The notes under the pieces: generated by a model
The model's database searches: none
Seen by the model: only the letters and a program-made list of their open reading frames with translations
Told to the model about the DNA's origin: nothing
Translations under genes and position numbers: made by a program
Part shown: positions 42,339-51,590 of the stretch, one piece after another
Numbering within the stretch: the stretch's first letter is position 1
Layout: every line of letters starts with the position of its first letter
DNA from: JBCCTX01 sp039197765
Lineage (GTDB): Bacteria > Bacteroidota > Bacteroidia > J057
Direction of reading: 5' to 3'
Length of the DNA: 64,000 nt
NCBI GenBank assembly: GCA_039197765.1
Contig: JBCCTX010000003.1
Span: forward strand, 1-64,000

Positions 42339-43520
42339 ATGAAATACGTTTTACTTTTTATTCAGCTATGGGCCTTGCGTGTGAATCTTTCAGCACAAGA
42401 AGCTATGTACAAAATTCCGGTGGTCGTTCATGTAGTCCACAATGGAGAGGAAGTAGGATCTGGACCCAATATCTCCTATGAGCAGATAGCCTCCCAAATT
42501 GAGGTGTTAAATGAAGACTTTCGTCGGACAAAAGGAACCAATGGTTTCAATGAGCACCCTCTGGGAACCGATACCCAAATTGAATTTTTTCTCACCCCAA
42601 CAGACCCTGAGGGTAAGCTTTTGGAAGAACCTGGAGTGGATCGAGTAGATGGGGGGAGGGCTTCCTGGCCCAAGGGGAATGTCCGTAATCCGATTGACCG
42701 TGTGCTCAAGCCTATTTCCATATGGGATCCTGGACGATTTTTCAACATCTGGACTGTTAATTTTGGGGGCTTCGTATCCCGGGATTTACTGGGCTATGCC
42801 CAATTTCCGGAAGGGTCAGGGCTATCAGGCCTACCTGAGTCAGGGGAAGATCCTACCACCGACGGTATAGTAGTAGGGTATAAGTACTTTGGAAGTTCAG
42901 AGAAGGGAAGCTTCCCCGTTCTATTTGCTCCATTCAATTTGGGGAGAACTACGACCCATGAGGTAGGACACTGGCTGGGGCTCCGGCATATTTGGGGCGA
43001 TGGAGCCTGCGGTGTCGATGATTTTTGTATGGATACTCCTGTATCAGAAAATCCTAGTTTTGGGTGTCCTGCTCAGAAGAGTACCTGTGGGACAGCAGAC
43101 CTATTTGAAAACTACATGGATTATACTGACGACCCTTGTATGAATATGTTCACCCGTTGTCAGAAAGAACGTATGCTTACGGTATTAACAAGTAGCCCAC
43201 GGAGAAAAGAGTTGTTTACAAAAGAAAATATAAACCCCCCGACCTCAACATTAAATTCCTTGATGGAGGGGATAAAACTATGGCCAAACCCATCTTCTAC
43301 GGGAAATTTTTGGCTGCATATTCCGCTAAGCCTCAGGGTAAGCTCCTTGGATATATATGATTTACTTGGTAAGAGGCAACTTGTGGAGGTCGACTCCAAG
43401 TCGTACACTGATAATAAATGCGTCATTTCTCTAGCCAAAAATAAGGTTGGGCTGTATATCGTTAAACTAAACTTTGTGGATGGGAGGCACTATTCAACGC
43501 GTATACTGATTCAACCTTAA
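42339..43520 (+). CDS. M43 pappalysin-like zinc metalloprotease with T9SS sorting domain
   Basis: A 393-residue secreted protease. The signal peptide ends near NLSAQ. The catalytic domain begins IPVVVHVVHNGEEVG and has the metzincin zinc motif HEVGHWLGLRH followed by the Met-turn region ENYMDYTDDPCMNMF. Six or more cysteines near the active site probably form disulfides. The last ~75 residues are a type A sorting domain (LWPNPSSTGNFW, LDIYDLLGKR, LYIVKLNF), directing T9SS export. The Met at 42339 starts the signal; an upstream Met at 42273 would add a non-signal extension. Confidence 0.9.
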   Translation: MKYVLLFIQLWALRVNLSAQEAMYKIPVVVHVVHNGEEVGSGPNISYEQIASQIEVLNEDFRRTKGTNGFNEHPLGTDTQIEFFLTPTDPEGKLLEEPGVDRVDGGRASWPKGNVRNPIDRVLKPISIWDPGRFFNIWTVNFGGFVSRDLLGYAQFPEGSGLSGLPESGEDPTTDGIVVGYKYFGSSEKGSFPVLFAPFNLGRTTTHEVGHWLGLRHIWGDGACGVDDFCMDTPVSENPSFGCPAQKSTCGTADLFENYMDYTDDPCMNMFTRCQKERMLTVLTSSPRRKELFTKENINPPTSTLNSLMEGIKLWPNPSSTGNFWLHIPLSLRVSSLDIYDLLGKRQLVEVDSKSYTDNKCVISLAKNKVGLYIVKLNFVDGRHYSTRILIQP

Positions 43521-43745
43521 TCCATATGGAGAGGAAGGTTATTTCTATAAGTGCCTGAATAGAATAGATTGGGTATTTCTTCCTTTGTGAAAAAATATTC
43601 TGTAGGGATTCTCTACAGGTAGCAAATTTATGCAAAGAAGATCCCCTGTTGTATCCATAATCAGATGAGAATAGCATATCTGCTAAGGAGATGTTTCCAC
43701 CTCTGAAAACTAGAAAAGGAAATGCCCTATAATGGAATTCACGTC

Positions 43746-44924
43746 TCAACCCTCCAACTTTTCTAAGGAAATAGGTGCTCTGTACTCCTTCTTGTCAATC
43801 ACGATTTTGGCGATGATTTCGGAAAGTATCTCTGAAGTCCCTCCGCCAATAGGTCCGAGGCGACTGTCTCGGAACATTCTTGCCAGCGGGTATTCTTCCA
43901 TATAGCCATAGCCTCCCAAGAATTGGAGGCAATCATAGATGATTCGATCCGCCATTTGGGTAGTGAGCAATTTGGCCATGCTGGCTTCTTTTACTACGTA
44001 TTCTCCTTTGTCCAGGCGGTGGGTAATGGCATAGACGAAGGTTTTCTGGGCTTCGATTTCTGAGGCGTGCATAGCGATCCGATGCCGTAGGGCCTGAAAC
44101 CTATCGATGGATTGGCCGAAGGCTTTCCTTTCGGACATGTATTGCAGGGAATATTCCAAGGCATAGTCAGCCCTTGCGACGGCATTAACGGCCATAATGA
44201 GACGCTCTAAGGCCAAATGTTGCATGAGGTAGTAAAAGCCCTGATTGGGCTCTCCCAAGATGTTTTCCTTGGGGATTTTGACGCCATCGAAGGCGATTTC
44301 TCCCGTATCGGATGCACGCCAACCCAATTTATCAAGTTTGGTGGCGTTAATTCCGGGCATACCACGATCTACCACGAAAATACTTATTCCTTTATTGCGA
44401 GCATCAGGGTCGGTCTTGGCTGCTACTATAAGGTAGTCAGAGTATACCCCATTGGTAATAAACGTCTTAGAACCGTTTAGGATATAGTGATCTCCTTCCA
44501 ATACGGCTGTGGTACGCATGCCCCCAACGTCTGAACCGCCAAAAGGTTCGGTAATGCATAGACAGCCTATTTTCTCCCCAGCAATACTAGGTTCTAAGTA
44601 GCGCTTCTTGTTCTCATAACTCCCTTCTGCATTCAAGTGCTGCATGGCGAGATAGGCATGGGCCCACATAGCTGCTGCAAATCCTCCAGAATTGATTCGC
44701 TGCATTTCCTCTAAGAAAATGACGGTATAAAAAAGGTCTAGGTTTAGTCCGCCAAACTCCTCAGGATAAGCAAGGCCGAAATAGCCCATTTCACCCATTT
44801 TGGGCCATATATTCCCTTCTATTTTCCCCGATTTCTCCCATTCAGAAATATGAGGTACTACCTCTCGTTGGAGAAATTCCCTAAAACCTTCGCGGAATAA
44901 GTTGTGTTCTTCGGAAAAGTACAT
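43746..44924 (-). CDS. Acyl-CoA dehydrogenase
   Basis: A 392-residue flavoprotein that oxidises acyl-CoA to enoyl-CoA. The signatures GCLCITEPFGGSDVGGM and FLGGYGYMEEYPLARMFRDSR are present. At the position of the medium-chain enzyme's catalytic Glu this protein has IGGGTSEI with Gly, while LALERLIMA carries Glu at the site used by isovaleryl/long-chain enzymes, which hints at that subgroup. It is a single gene; no electron-transfer flavoprotein is adjacent. Confidence 0.93.
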   Translation of the reverse strand: MYFSEEHNLFREGFREFLQREVVPHISEWEKSGKIEGNIWPKMGEMGYFGLAYPEEFGGLNLDLFYTVIFLEEMQRINSGGFAAAMWAHAYLAMQHLNAEGSYENKKRYLEPSIAGEKIGCLCITEPFGGSDVGGMRTTAVLEGDHYILNGSKTFITNGVYSDYLIVAAKTDPDARNKGISIFVVDRGMPGINATKLDKLGWRASDTGEIAFDGVKIPKENILGEPNQGFYYLMQHLALERLIMAVNAVARADYALEYSLQYMSERKAFGQSIDRFQALRHRIAMHASEIEAQKTFVYAITHRLDKGEYVVKEASMAKLLTTQMADRIIYDCLQFLGGYGYMEEYPLARMFRDSRLGPIGGGTSEILSEIIAKIVIDKKEYRAPISLEKLEG

Positions 44925-45290
44925 ATACTATTTTTTTTATTTCCCACACAAAACGTTCCAAAATAGAAACAAATGTTCACTATTTCCCAAGTAAGAATAT
45001 AACGAACTTTGAGTAATAAGAGTTTACGGTACAAAAGAATTCTTGATATATTAAGCATAATTAAACGCCCCAAGGTGCCTTCACCTTTATAGAGAAGAAT
45101 TTTCAATAAACAGAAGGTATCAGAAAGGGTCCTACAAGTATGATACCTCACATATTTAAGGAGCCCACTTTACTACGACCCTCAACCTATCCCTAGTAAT
45201 CCCATGAAGCCAAATACTTCGAAAAAAAGTAATTTTCTTATTGTGGTATCAAAATTATGTTTTATTTTGAGTAAAACTAATGTAAGATAC
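44925..45290. other. Intergenic region between divergent genes
   Basis: About 366 bp with small inverted repeats AAGGTG/CACCTT at 45072-45087 and AGGTATCA/TGATACCT at 45115-45148. No gene is apparent. Confidence 0.5.
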
Positions 45291-46928
45291 ATGAATTACT
45301 TTTTGGCTTCTCTTCTTCTAGCAATTACTTTGTTTTTTACTGCTTCTTGTGAAGAGAGCGTTTCTAATCCAGAGAAAATTCAAGCAGAGGTTACTGTGTT
45401 ATCTGCTGAATATACAGAATTTTCCCTTAAAACAGATGTAAGTAAATTGAGTGATAGCCAAAAATCCATGATTCCCCTTCTTATTGAGGCTGCAAATATA
45501 ATGGATGAATTGTTCTGGTATGAGGCATATGGAGATCAGGAAGAATTAATGGGTTCATTAGGCTCAGAAGACTTGAAGCGCTTTGCAAAAATTAATTATG
45601 GTCCTTGGGATAGGTTGGATGGAAATAAGCCCTTTGTAAGTGGAGTAGGGGATAAGCCTATAGGGGCAAATTTTTACCCTTCTGATATGACCAAGGAAGA
45701 ATTCGAAAAAAGTAGCCTGATAGATAAAGGAAGTTTATACACCTTTGTTCGTCGAGAAGGGAGTGAGTTAATCACGGTTCCCTATCACATTCAGTTTGAG
45801 GCTGAAGTAAAGGCCGCATCAGATCTTCTGTTGCAAGCTGCAGATTTGGCTGATGACGCTGGGTTAAAGCGCTACCTAACCCTACGCGCAGAAGCTTTGC
45901 TCACAGACGAGTACCAAGCAAGTGATATGGCGTGGCTGGATATGAAAGAGAATCAGATAGACGTTGTTATCGGTCCAATTGAAACCTATGAAGATCAATT
46001 ATATGGCTACAAGGCTGCTCATGAGGCTTATGTTTTAGTTAAGGATATGGAATGGAGTGAGCGATTGGCTAAATATGCGAAGTTTCTTCCGGCCCTTCAG
46101 CAAGGACTTCCTGTTGGGCAGGTTTACAAAGAAGAAAAGCCGGGAACAGATACTGAATTAAATGCCTATGATGTTATCTATTACTCAGGAGACTGTAATG
46201 CAGGCTCCAAAACTATTGCCATTAATCTACCTAATGACGAAGAAGTCCAATTACAGAAAGGAACGAGGAGGCTTCAGCTGAAAAACGCTATGGAAGCCAA
46301 GTACGAAAAGATTTTGATTCCTATAGCGGATGTTTTGATAGACGAAAGCCTCCGTCCTTTCATAAGCTTTGATGCATTTTTTGCCAATACCATGTTTCAC
46401 GAGGTAGCCCATGGATTGGGGATTAAGAATACGGTCGATGGAAAAGGGACTGTTCGAAAGGCTCTTAAGGAGCACGCTTCTGCCCTAGAAGAAGGAAAGG
46501 CCGATATGTTAGGCCTATATATGATCCGCCAACTGCATGAAAAAGGAGAGTTGGATCGACCTCTGAAAGAGTATTATGTGACATTTATGGCCTCGATATT
46601 CCGTTCTGTTCGCTTTGGGGCTTCCTCTGCCCACGGTAAAGCCAATATGATTCGCTTCAATTATTTCAAAGAAAAAGGCGCATTTACTAGAGACGCCAAA
46701 ACGAAAAAGTATTCCATAGATTTTGATGCGTTTGAAGAGGCGATGGATTCCCTATCCGAAATGATTCTCACCCTACAAGGAGATGGAGATTATGAGGCTG
46801 TATCAAGCTTAGTTGCAGATAAAGCCCAGATAGAGGAAGAACTAGCCAAAGACCTTGTGCGTTTAACCCAAGCAGGTATTCCTGTGGATATTGTGTTTAG
46901 ACAGGGCTTGCAGGAATTGGGATTGTAA
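45291..46928 (+). CDS. M49-like dipeptidyl-peptidase III family metallopeptidase, lipoprotein
   Basis: A 545-residue protein; lipoprotein signal ends in FFTASCEES. Zinc motif HEVAHGLGIKN followed by ALEEGKADMLGLY matches the DPP III pattern HExxGH plus EExxAD, but the first motif is a five-residue HExxH without the extra residue of classic M49 enzymes, as in many bacterial relatives. Likely removes dipeptides from peptides in the periplasm. The Met at 45291 is chosen for the signal; the frame opens at 45204. Confidence 0.87.
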   Translation: MNYFLASLLLAITLFFTASCEESVSNPEKIQAEVTVLSAEYTEFSLKTDVSKLSDSQKSMIPLLIEAANIMDELFWYEAYGDQEELMGSLGSEDLKRFAKINYGPWDRLDGNKPFVSGVGDKPIGANFYPSDMTKEEFEKSSLIDKGSLYTFVRREGSELITVPYHIQFEAEVKAASDLLLQAADLADDAGLKRYLTLRAEALLTDEYQASDMAWLDMKENQIDVVIGPIETYEDQLYGYKAAHEAYVLVKDMEWSERLAKYAKFLPALQQGLPVGQVYKEEKPGTDTELNAYDVIYYSGDCNAGSKTIAINLPNDEEVQLQKGTRRLQLKNAMEAKYEKILIPIADVLIDESLRPFISFDAFFANTMFHEVAHGLGIKNTVDGKGTVRKALKEHASALEEGKADMLGLYMIRQLHEKGELDRPLKEYYVTFMASIFRSVRFGASSAHGKANMIRFNYFKEKGAFTRDAKTKKYSIDFDAFEEAMDSLSEMILTLQGDGDYEAVSSLVADKAQIEEELAKDLVRLTQAGIPVDIVFRQGLQELGL

Positions 46929-46935
46929 CAGTTAT

Positions 46936-47421
46936 TCATTTTAATTCCTTTATCAATTTTCTGCTATCCATGTAGGCAAAATAGCGGGATTTTACCCTAA
47001 ACTCTTCGTCCAAAAAGACCAAGGTAGGTGCTACAAACTTCCCTTCTCGTACTGCCATTAATTGGGTAATTTGATGAATCGGGTTTCTGGATCTACCGAT
47101 TTCCTCGTTGGTGAATACCTGCCCTCCAAAACTTATGGACGAGTCGGATTCGGCATTGAAGCGAACTGCATAGTAGGTTTCATTCAGGATGTTAATCACT
47201 TCCGAATTCGTAAAGACCACCTTGTCCATCTTACGGCAGTAGGTACACCAATCCGTGTAAAAATCAATGAATACTTTTTTGGGGTTTGTAGCCAAAGAGT
47301 CTTCCAATTCTTCAAAAGATAGCCAGTGCACAGCCTCTACCTCTTGGGCCTGTAAAGGTATCCAAGTGGAGAATGAAATGCCCACTAGGCAGCCAATGAG
47401 AATATAAAATCGCTTAATCAT
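46936..47421 (-). CDS. Periplasmic thioredoxin-fold protein
   Basis: A 161-residue exported thioredoxin with a signal peptide ending near PLQAQ. The redox motif is DWCTYCRKMDK, with KVFIDFYTDW before it and the cis-Pro region FVAPTLVFLDE after it. It resembles DsbD C-terminal domains (Thioredoxin_7). The start overlaps the TonB receptor stop by 4 nt, so they form one operon; it may reduce disulfides in or near that receptor. Confidence 0.9.
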   Translation of the reverse strand: MIKRFYILIGCLVGISFSTWIPLQAQEVEAVHWLSFEELEDSLATNPKKVFIDFYTDWCTYCRKMDKVVFTNSEVINILNETYYAVRFNAESDSSISFGGQVFTNEEIGRSRNPIHQITQLMAVREGKFVAPTLVFLDEEFRVKSRYFAYMDSRKLIKELK

Positions 47422-49796
47422 GGTTCTAGATTTCCAATTTTCAACGCAAGAAATACCGAACGTGGGGCCATCGGCCCATAAATGAAATCAGAATCACGCT
47501 CTGGTCCAGTATCAAACTCGGGCTGATAACTATTGAAGATATTTCTGACACCTCCACTCACTTCCAAATGGAAATCTTGCCCTGCCTCAAATTGATAGCT
47601 AGCTTTGAGATTCATATCGAAAAATGGGTCAGAATCGACCAAATCTAGGAAGCCAGATTCACCCACTACCCGCGGTACGATCATAGAACCGGTGTAGGTC
47701 CCTGTTAAATCAAGTGTGAAGGCGTCTGAGGCGTGATAAAAAGAGGTAAAATAGCCATATGTATTTGGATTTCGCACGAATTCATCTACAGCTACCATTT
47801 GTTCGCTAGACCCTGGGTCTGGCTCAAATAATACTTGAGTTTCTTCATAGCGGGTCTGCTGGGCAGTACCTCCCAGTTGGAAGGCAAACTTGTTGGAAGG
47901 GGAAAAGCCCGCTTCGAAGTTGATGCCTGAAACGGTAGCCCCTTCTCCATTTCTTACCTCTTCGACAATGGACCCGTTGGGCAAAACGGCCCCGGTACTT
48001 ACCTGAGTAAACGGATTCTGTAACTGGGTATAAAATCCTTCTATCAACAAATTGAATTGGGATATTCCTATAACTTTGGTGTAGTTCAAAGAACCTGTGA
48101 GGGAATGGGAGGTTTCTTTATCCAGGTCTTGGGATAAGATTACGAAAAGGGGTTCTCCACCCACAGAAGAAATATGTAAGTCTTCATTGAACGCCTGAGG
48201 GGCCCGGAAGCCTCTGGCATATCCCCCTCTCAAACGCAAGTCTTCGTTTATCTTGTATAGCAAAGTAAGTCTTGGGCTCAGCACACCCACGTTTATATCC
48301 GTGGCGTTATTTATGTCTCCAATTTGGTACTTACCTTCTACGTTGGATACGTCATACCGAGCGCCCAGCAAAGCCGTAAACTTTTGTATAGGCTTCCACT
48401 CATACTGAGCGAAGAATCCTGTAGTATTCACTTGTTGGTCGATAAATCGGCTGTAGCCCTGGATTTCATCTTGGGTATCATAATATTGGTTTTCTACCCC
48501 TATCGTAATCACATCACTGCTGGGAAAGTAATGGGTAAATTGGAGGCCTGCCACCAAGGCAAGGTCTTCTGTTCGTCCGTAAGCATTTATGGCCAGTAGA
48601 CTGTCTTCGGCCGTTCTTCCCCCGCCTAAGCCTCCGTAATAACTTCCTCTTCCAGTGCTTTGTGTAGAAGCATATATAGAAAATTTGTTCTGATCATCCT
48701 TTGTCCACTGTTCATAATTGATCCCCCCAAAAAAGGTGTTGTGATCCAGTTCCTCGGTGATATCTGTAAAATGGGGGGCCAGGTCTAGACGGTCTCCTCC
48801 TCTTCGATATTCTTCGAGCACGCTGAAGTCTACAGAAATTTTACTGCGGTCCCCGGGTTTGAAAAAGGCTTTTGCACCTAGCACGGTATTTTCCAACTGA
48901 ACCAATTCCGTAAATCCATCCCCATTCGCATCGTAACTGTCTCTGTTACGACTCATACCGTAAAAACTAACCCCACTAGATAGGCTTTCGTTTACAATGG
49001 ATCCATTGATATTAAAAGTCTGATCCAGTGCATCTCCATCAATCAAAGCAGTATTAGAACGGAATTCCCAGATGTTTTCGACAGGTTCCTTGGTGATAAT
49101 ATTGATCGTACCTCCGATAGCATTGGACCCATATAAAGCAGAGCCTCCACTTCGAACTACTTCTACACGATCCACGATGTTGGAAGGGATTTGATCTAGG
49201 CCATACACACTATTTAAGGCGCTGAAAATGGGTCGGCTGTTTATGAGGATTTGCGAATAAGCCCCCTCCAATCCATTGAGTCTTACCTGTGTGAAGCCAC
49301 AATTTTGACAATTGGTTTCCACCCGTACACCTGGCTGGAAGCTTAATCCCTCCGAAATGGCAATAGACTGACTTGCGTTTAACAATTTGTTGTCTAATAC
49401 ATTTACTACTACGGGATTATTTGCTCGGTCTCTTTCATACCGCGTACCACTGACTACTACTTGGTTCATGTTCAAGACATCCTCTTGTAAAGAAAAGTCT
49501 ATTTCAGCGCGTTTACCTGCGTCAATGGTAACAGGTTTGGATAGGGTGAGGTATCCCAGAAAACTTGCCTTAACTGTATACGCTCCCTCCGGAATGTCCT
49601 CTATGGTAAATTTACCTTCTCGGTCAGAAATTGCCCCTAAGGTGGTCTTTTCCAAAATAATATTGGCGGCTTCTAAGGGTTCCCCTGAAAGAGAAGTGAC
49701 CTTACCCAAAAGGGAACCCCTCTGCCCTTGAGCTGCATTACCTAATGCAAGCAAATAGACAGGTACCATTACTAGGTGGAAGTACGTTTTTTTCAT
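47418..49796 (-). CDS. TonB-dependent receptor with carboxypeptidase-like N-terminal domain
   Basis: A 792-residue outer-membrane receptor. Signal peptide to about residue 24 (AAQG), then a carboxypeptidase-regulatory-like domain (GKVTSLSGEPLEAANIILEKTTLGAISDREGKF region, about 30-110), the plug domain with VNVLDNKLLNAS, and a 22-strand barrel ending in MAPRSVFLALKIG. It takes up a siderophore, heme, vitamin or metal complex with TonB energy. No SusD partner is adjacent, which argues against glycan uptake. Two palindromes upstream suggest metal-dependent control. Confidence 0.93.
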   Translation of the reverse strand: MKKTYFHLVMVPVYLLALGNAAQGQRGSLLGKVTSLSGEPLEAANIILEKTTLGAISDREGKFTIEDIPEGAYTVKASFLGYLTLSKPVTIDAGKRAEIDFSLQEDVLNMNQVVVSGTRYERDRANNPVVVNVLDNKLLNASQSIAISEGLSFQPGVRVETNCQNCGFTQVRLNGLEGAYSQILINSRPIFSALNSVYGLDQIPSNIVDRVEVVRSGGSALYGSNAIGGTINIITKEPVENIWEFRSNTALIDGDALDQTFNINGSIVNESLSSGVSFYGMSRNRDSYDANGDGFTELVQLENTVLGAKAFFKPGDRSKISVDFSVLEEYRRGGDRLDLAPHFTDITEELDHNTFFGGINYEQWTKDDQNKFSIYASTQSTGRGSYYGGLGGGRTAEDSLLAINAYGRTEDLALVAGLQFTHYFPSSDVITIGVENQYYDTQDEIQGYSRFIDQQVNTTGFFAQYEWKPIQKFTALLGARYDVSNVEGKYQIGDINNATDINVGVLSPRLTLLYKINEDLRLRGGYARGFRAPQAFNEDLHISSVGGEPLFVILSQDLDKETSHSLTGSLNYTKVIGISQFNLLIEGFYTQLQNPFTQVSTGAVLPNGSIVEEVRNGEGATVSGINFEAGFSPSNKFAFQLGGTAQQTRYEETQVLFEPDPGSSEQMVAVDEFVRNPNTYGYFTSFYHASDAFTLDLTGTYTGSMIVPRVVGESGFLDLVDSDPFFDMNLKASYQFEAGQDFHLEVSGGVRNIFNSYQPEFDTGPERDSDFIYGPMAPRSVFLALKIGNLEP

Positions 49797-49800
49797 ATAA

Positions 49801-49817
49801 TTTAGATAGTATCTAAA
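49801..49817. promoter_or_regulatory. Palindrome TTTAGATA-G-TATCTAAA upstream of the TonB receptor
   Basis: A perfect 17-bp inverted repeat that ends five bases before the receptor start codon. It resembles DtxR/IdeR-type metalloregulator boxes. Confidence 0.55.
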
Positions 49818-49845
49818 ATAGATTTATTTTGGTAAATATATAAAA

Positions 49846-49861
49846 TTTAGTTTAATCTAAA
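49846..49861. promoter_or_regulatory. Second palindrome TTTAG-TTTAAT-CTAAA
   Basis: A 16-bp near-perfect inverted repeat, 28 bp upstream of the first one, sharing TTTAG...CTAAA arms. Two such boxes suggest cooperative binding of one regulator over the promoter. Confidence 0.5.
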
Positions 49862-50018
49862 AAACTTTTTAATTATGCCAAAAAGTATATATGCTGACAT
49901 CAGTTAAAGGAGATTTTGGGATAGCCTGCTACTCTCTTGATGAAGGGAAAAGTCCAATTAGCCCCTTTTTCTTGTGAGCCGCAAAATTGTAAGGAGTTTA
50001 TCGGTAGAAGTACCTTAG

Positions 50019-50897
50019 CTACTTATTTTTATTTTCCAAACTATCTACCATAGAATTTACTCCTCCATCATACATCGTCTTCATCATCCAGTTAACCGCC
50101 CAATTTGTCTTTTCGGGTGTGCCTCCCTCAATGGGTGGATGTGGGTCATATTCCATATCTAGCATGATGGCTTGTGCATATTTACTACCATAGATTTCTT
50201 TTATCATGGCTAGAGACATATCCATTCCAGCAGTTACTCCGGCACTGGTCCAATATTTCCCATCTTGTGTATAGCGTTCATTAGCGGGAATAGCTTGGTA
50301 TTTTTTGAGGAATTCTTCTTCCCTATACCAGTTTGTAGAAGCCCTTTTGTTTTCCAATAACCCCGTCGCGCCCAGCACCCAAACCCCGGTACATACGGCT
50401 CCTGTGTATAGGGTAGTACTGTCTATTTTTCTAATCCAATTGTGTAAATCCTCGTCATAGGCGGCTTCAATGGTTCCTGTAAAGCCACCAGGAATAATCA
50501 ATATGTCGAGTTGGGAAACGGAATCAATGACTGTATTGGGAACTATTTCCATCTGGGTCACCGTCTGAATATTGCCAGGTTTTAAGGCTATGGTTTTCGT
50601 TTTTGCCCCCATGGCTTGTCCCAGAACATATCTTGGCCCTATAACATCTAAGTCATTTACGCCATCATACACCAGGATCCCAATGGATTGAATGGCGTGT
50701 TTGGGTTTGCCAAAAATTATGTCCATCAATTTTATATGATTTTCGGGGCTAAAATTCTCTATTTCTTTGACAAGGGTAAGAGAGTCTTCTTTGCTCATTA
50801 CAACCTGTTCCGGTTGTTGACCAGCATTTTGCCTTATCTGTGGGTTACAAGCCCATAGGATAGAAGCTATTGCGATTATTGAATGTATATGGGTCAT
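50019..50897 (-). CDS. DJ-1/PfpI family lipoprotein
   Basis: A 292-residue protein with a short export signal ending in LWACNP, a probable lipobox, so it is likely a lipoprotein. The DJ-1/PfpI domain opens with IGILVYDGVNDLDVIGP and contains ILIIPGGF and the nucleophile elbow GAVCTGVWVLG with the active cysteine. Relatives include isonitrile hydratases, glyoxalases and AraC-type sensor domains. A catalytic DJ-1 protein in the periplasm is uncommon. No AraC DNA-binding domain is fused. Confidence 0.87.
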   Translation of the reverse strand: MTHIHSIIAIASILWACNPQIRQNAGQQPEQVVMSKEDSLTLVKEIENFSPENHIKLMDIIFGKPKHAIQSIGILVYDGVNDLDVIGPRYVLGQAMGAKTKTIALKPGNIQTVTQMEIVPNTVIDSVSQLDILIIPGGFTGTIEAAYDEDLHNWIRKIDSTTLYTGAVCTGVWVLGATGLLENKRASTNWYREEEFLKKYQAIPANERYTQDGKYWTSAGVTAGMDMSLAMIKEIYGSKYAQAIMLDMEYDPHPPIEGGTPEKTNWAVNWMMKTMYDGGVNSMVDSLENKNK

Positions 50898-50920
50898 TTT
50901 GTTGAATAAGAGGTGCGTTG

Positions 50921-50932
50921 AGTTACGTAACT
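50921..50932. promoter_or_regulatory. 12-bp palindrome AGTTACGTAACT
   Basis: A perfect palindrome about 24 bp upstream of the DJ-1 family start codon; possible operator. Confidence 0.35.
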
Positions 50933-51001
50933 TTATAGGTTCAAGGAGGGGTTATTCGTATTTGGTAAAAGAAAGAGAGGGTACCCTTATGCATACCCAC
51001 C

Positions 51002-51027
51002 AGACTGCTACCTTTGGTAGCAGGTCT
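51002..51027. other. Strong hairpin between Cys-motif gene and DJ-1 gene
   Basis: AGAC-TGCTACC and GGTAGCA-GGTCT pair over 11 bp with one bulge and a TTT loop. No T-run follows on either strand, so a processing or regulatory role in the bicistronic minus-strand RNA is as likely as termination. The palindrome CTCACGTGAG at 51033-51042 lies beside it. Confidence 0.5.
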
Positions 51028-51061
51028 AAAACCTCACGTGAGTTCTTCTCAAGTAGGAGGG

Positions 51062-51448
51062 CTACATCAAGTTGAGTTCAGGAGGACGAAAAACTTCTGG
51101 AATGAAGGAGGATGTCAGAGGCTCTTTTTCGTAGGTGTAGCTAATCTTGCTTTCCTCGAGTCCGGAGCGTGCTAAAAGATCAAAAAGCTTTACTTTGCAG
51201 TAGTAAACTAGTTCTACTCTTTCCTCTTTATTTGTTGGCGCTTGGCTTTCTTCTTTTTCCTCTGCCTTTTTTATTTGTTGGGATAAGTAGCAGGTTCCCT
51301 CACAAGCCATCTTGGGCTTGTCCTTATTAATGCACAATACTTCGGCAATAAAATCCTGATTGAATTTAAAATTAACCCATATCCCAACCTTTACCAGATC
51401 CGGATATAGTATTGCGATTAGCATTAGTATGGAGAATGCCTTCTTCAA
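51062..51448 (-). CDS. Small exported Cys-motif protein, unknown function
   Basis: A 128-residue protein with an N-terminal hydrophobic signal or anchor. It has the cysteine pattern LCINKDKPKMACEGTCYLSQQ, an acidic/lysine-rich stretch and a further Cys in VELVYYCKVK. The C-x13-C-x3-C spacing is seen in a widespread uncharacterised family of small Bacteroidota proteins that I recall near metal-related genes. Function unknown; metal binding or redox is possible. The DJ-1 gene follows 164 bp later on the same strand. Confidence 0.72.
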   Translation of the reverse strand: MKKAFSILMLIAILYPDLVKVGIWVNFKFNQDFIAEVLCINKDKPKMACEGTCYLSQQIKKAEEKEESQAPTNKEERVELVYYCKVKLFDLLARSGLEESKISYTYEKEPLTSSFIPEVFRPPELNLM

Positions 51449-51530
51449 GGGAGCCGAGCTTTATCGTAAAAGTAAAGACATTTGCAGACTTCACAAAGTA
51501 CAATACCTCCAACTAAAAGACCCCCTCCGA

Positions 51531-51548
51531 ACAACGTTCAAGAGGGGG
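51531..51548 (-). terminator. Rho-independent terminator of the lyase gene
   Basis: CCCCCTC pairs with GAGGGGG, with an inner GAAC-AAC-GTTC stem, followed on the minus strand by TCTTTTAGTT. It begins 43 bp after the lyase stop codon. Confidence 0.8.
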
Positions 51549-51590
51549 CTCAAAAGGATCAATCAACAGCCAACCGAGTCTATGAATTCC

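Noticed and set aside
43462..43749. Minus-strand 95-codon frame between M43 protease and acyl-CoA dehydrogenase
   Set aside because: It overlaps the protease gene's 3' end, has no signal or domain, and composition fits a spurious frame.
44858..45151. Minus-strand 97-codon frame upstream of acyl-CoA dehydrogenase
   Set aside because: It overlaps the dehydrogenase start in another frame and has no recognisable feature; the region fits an ordinary divergent promoter.
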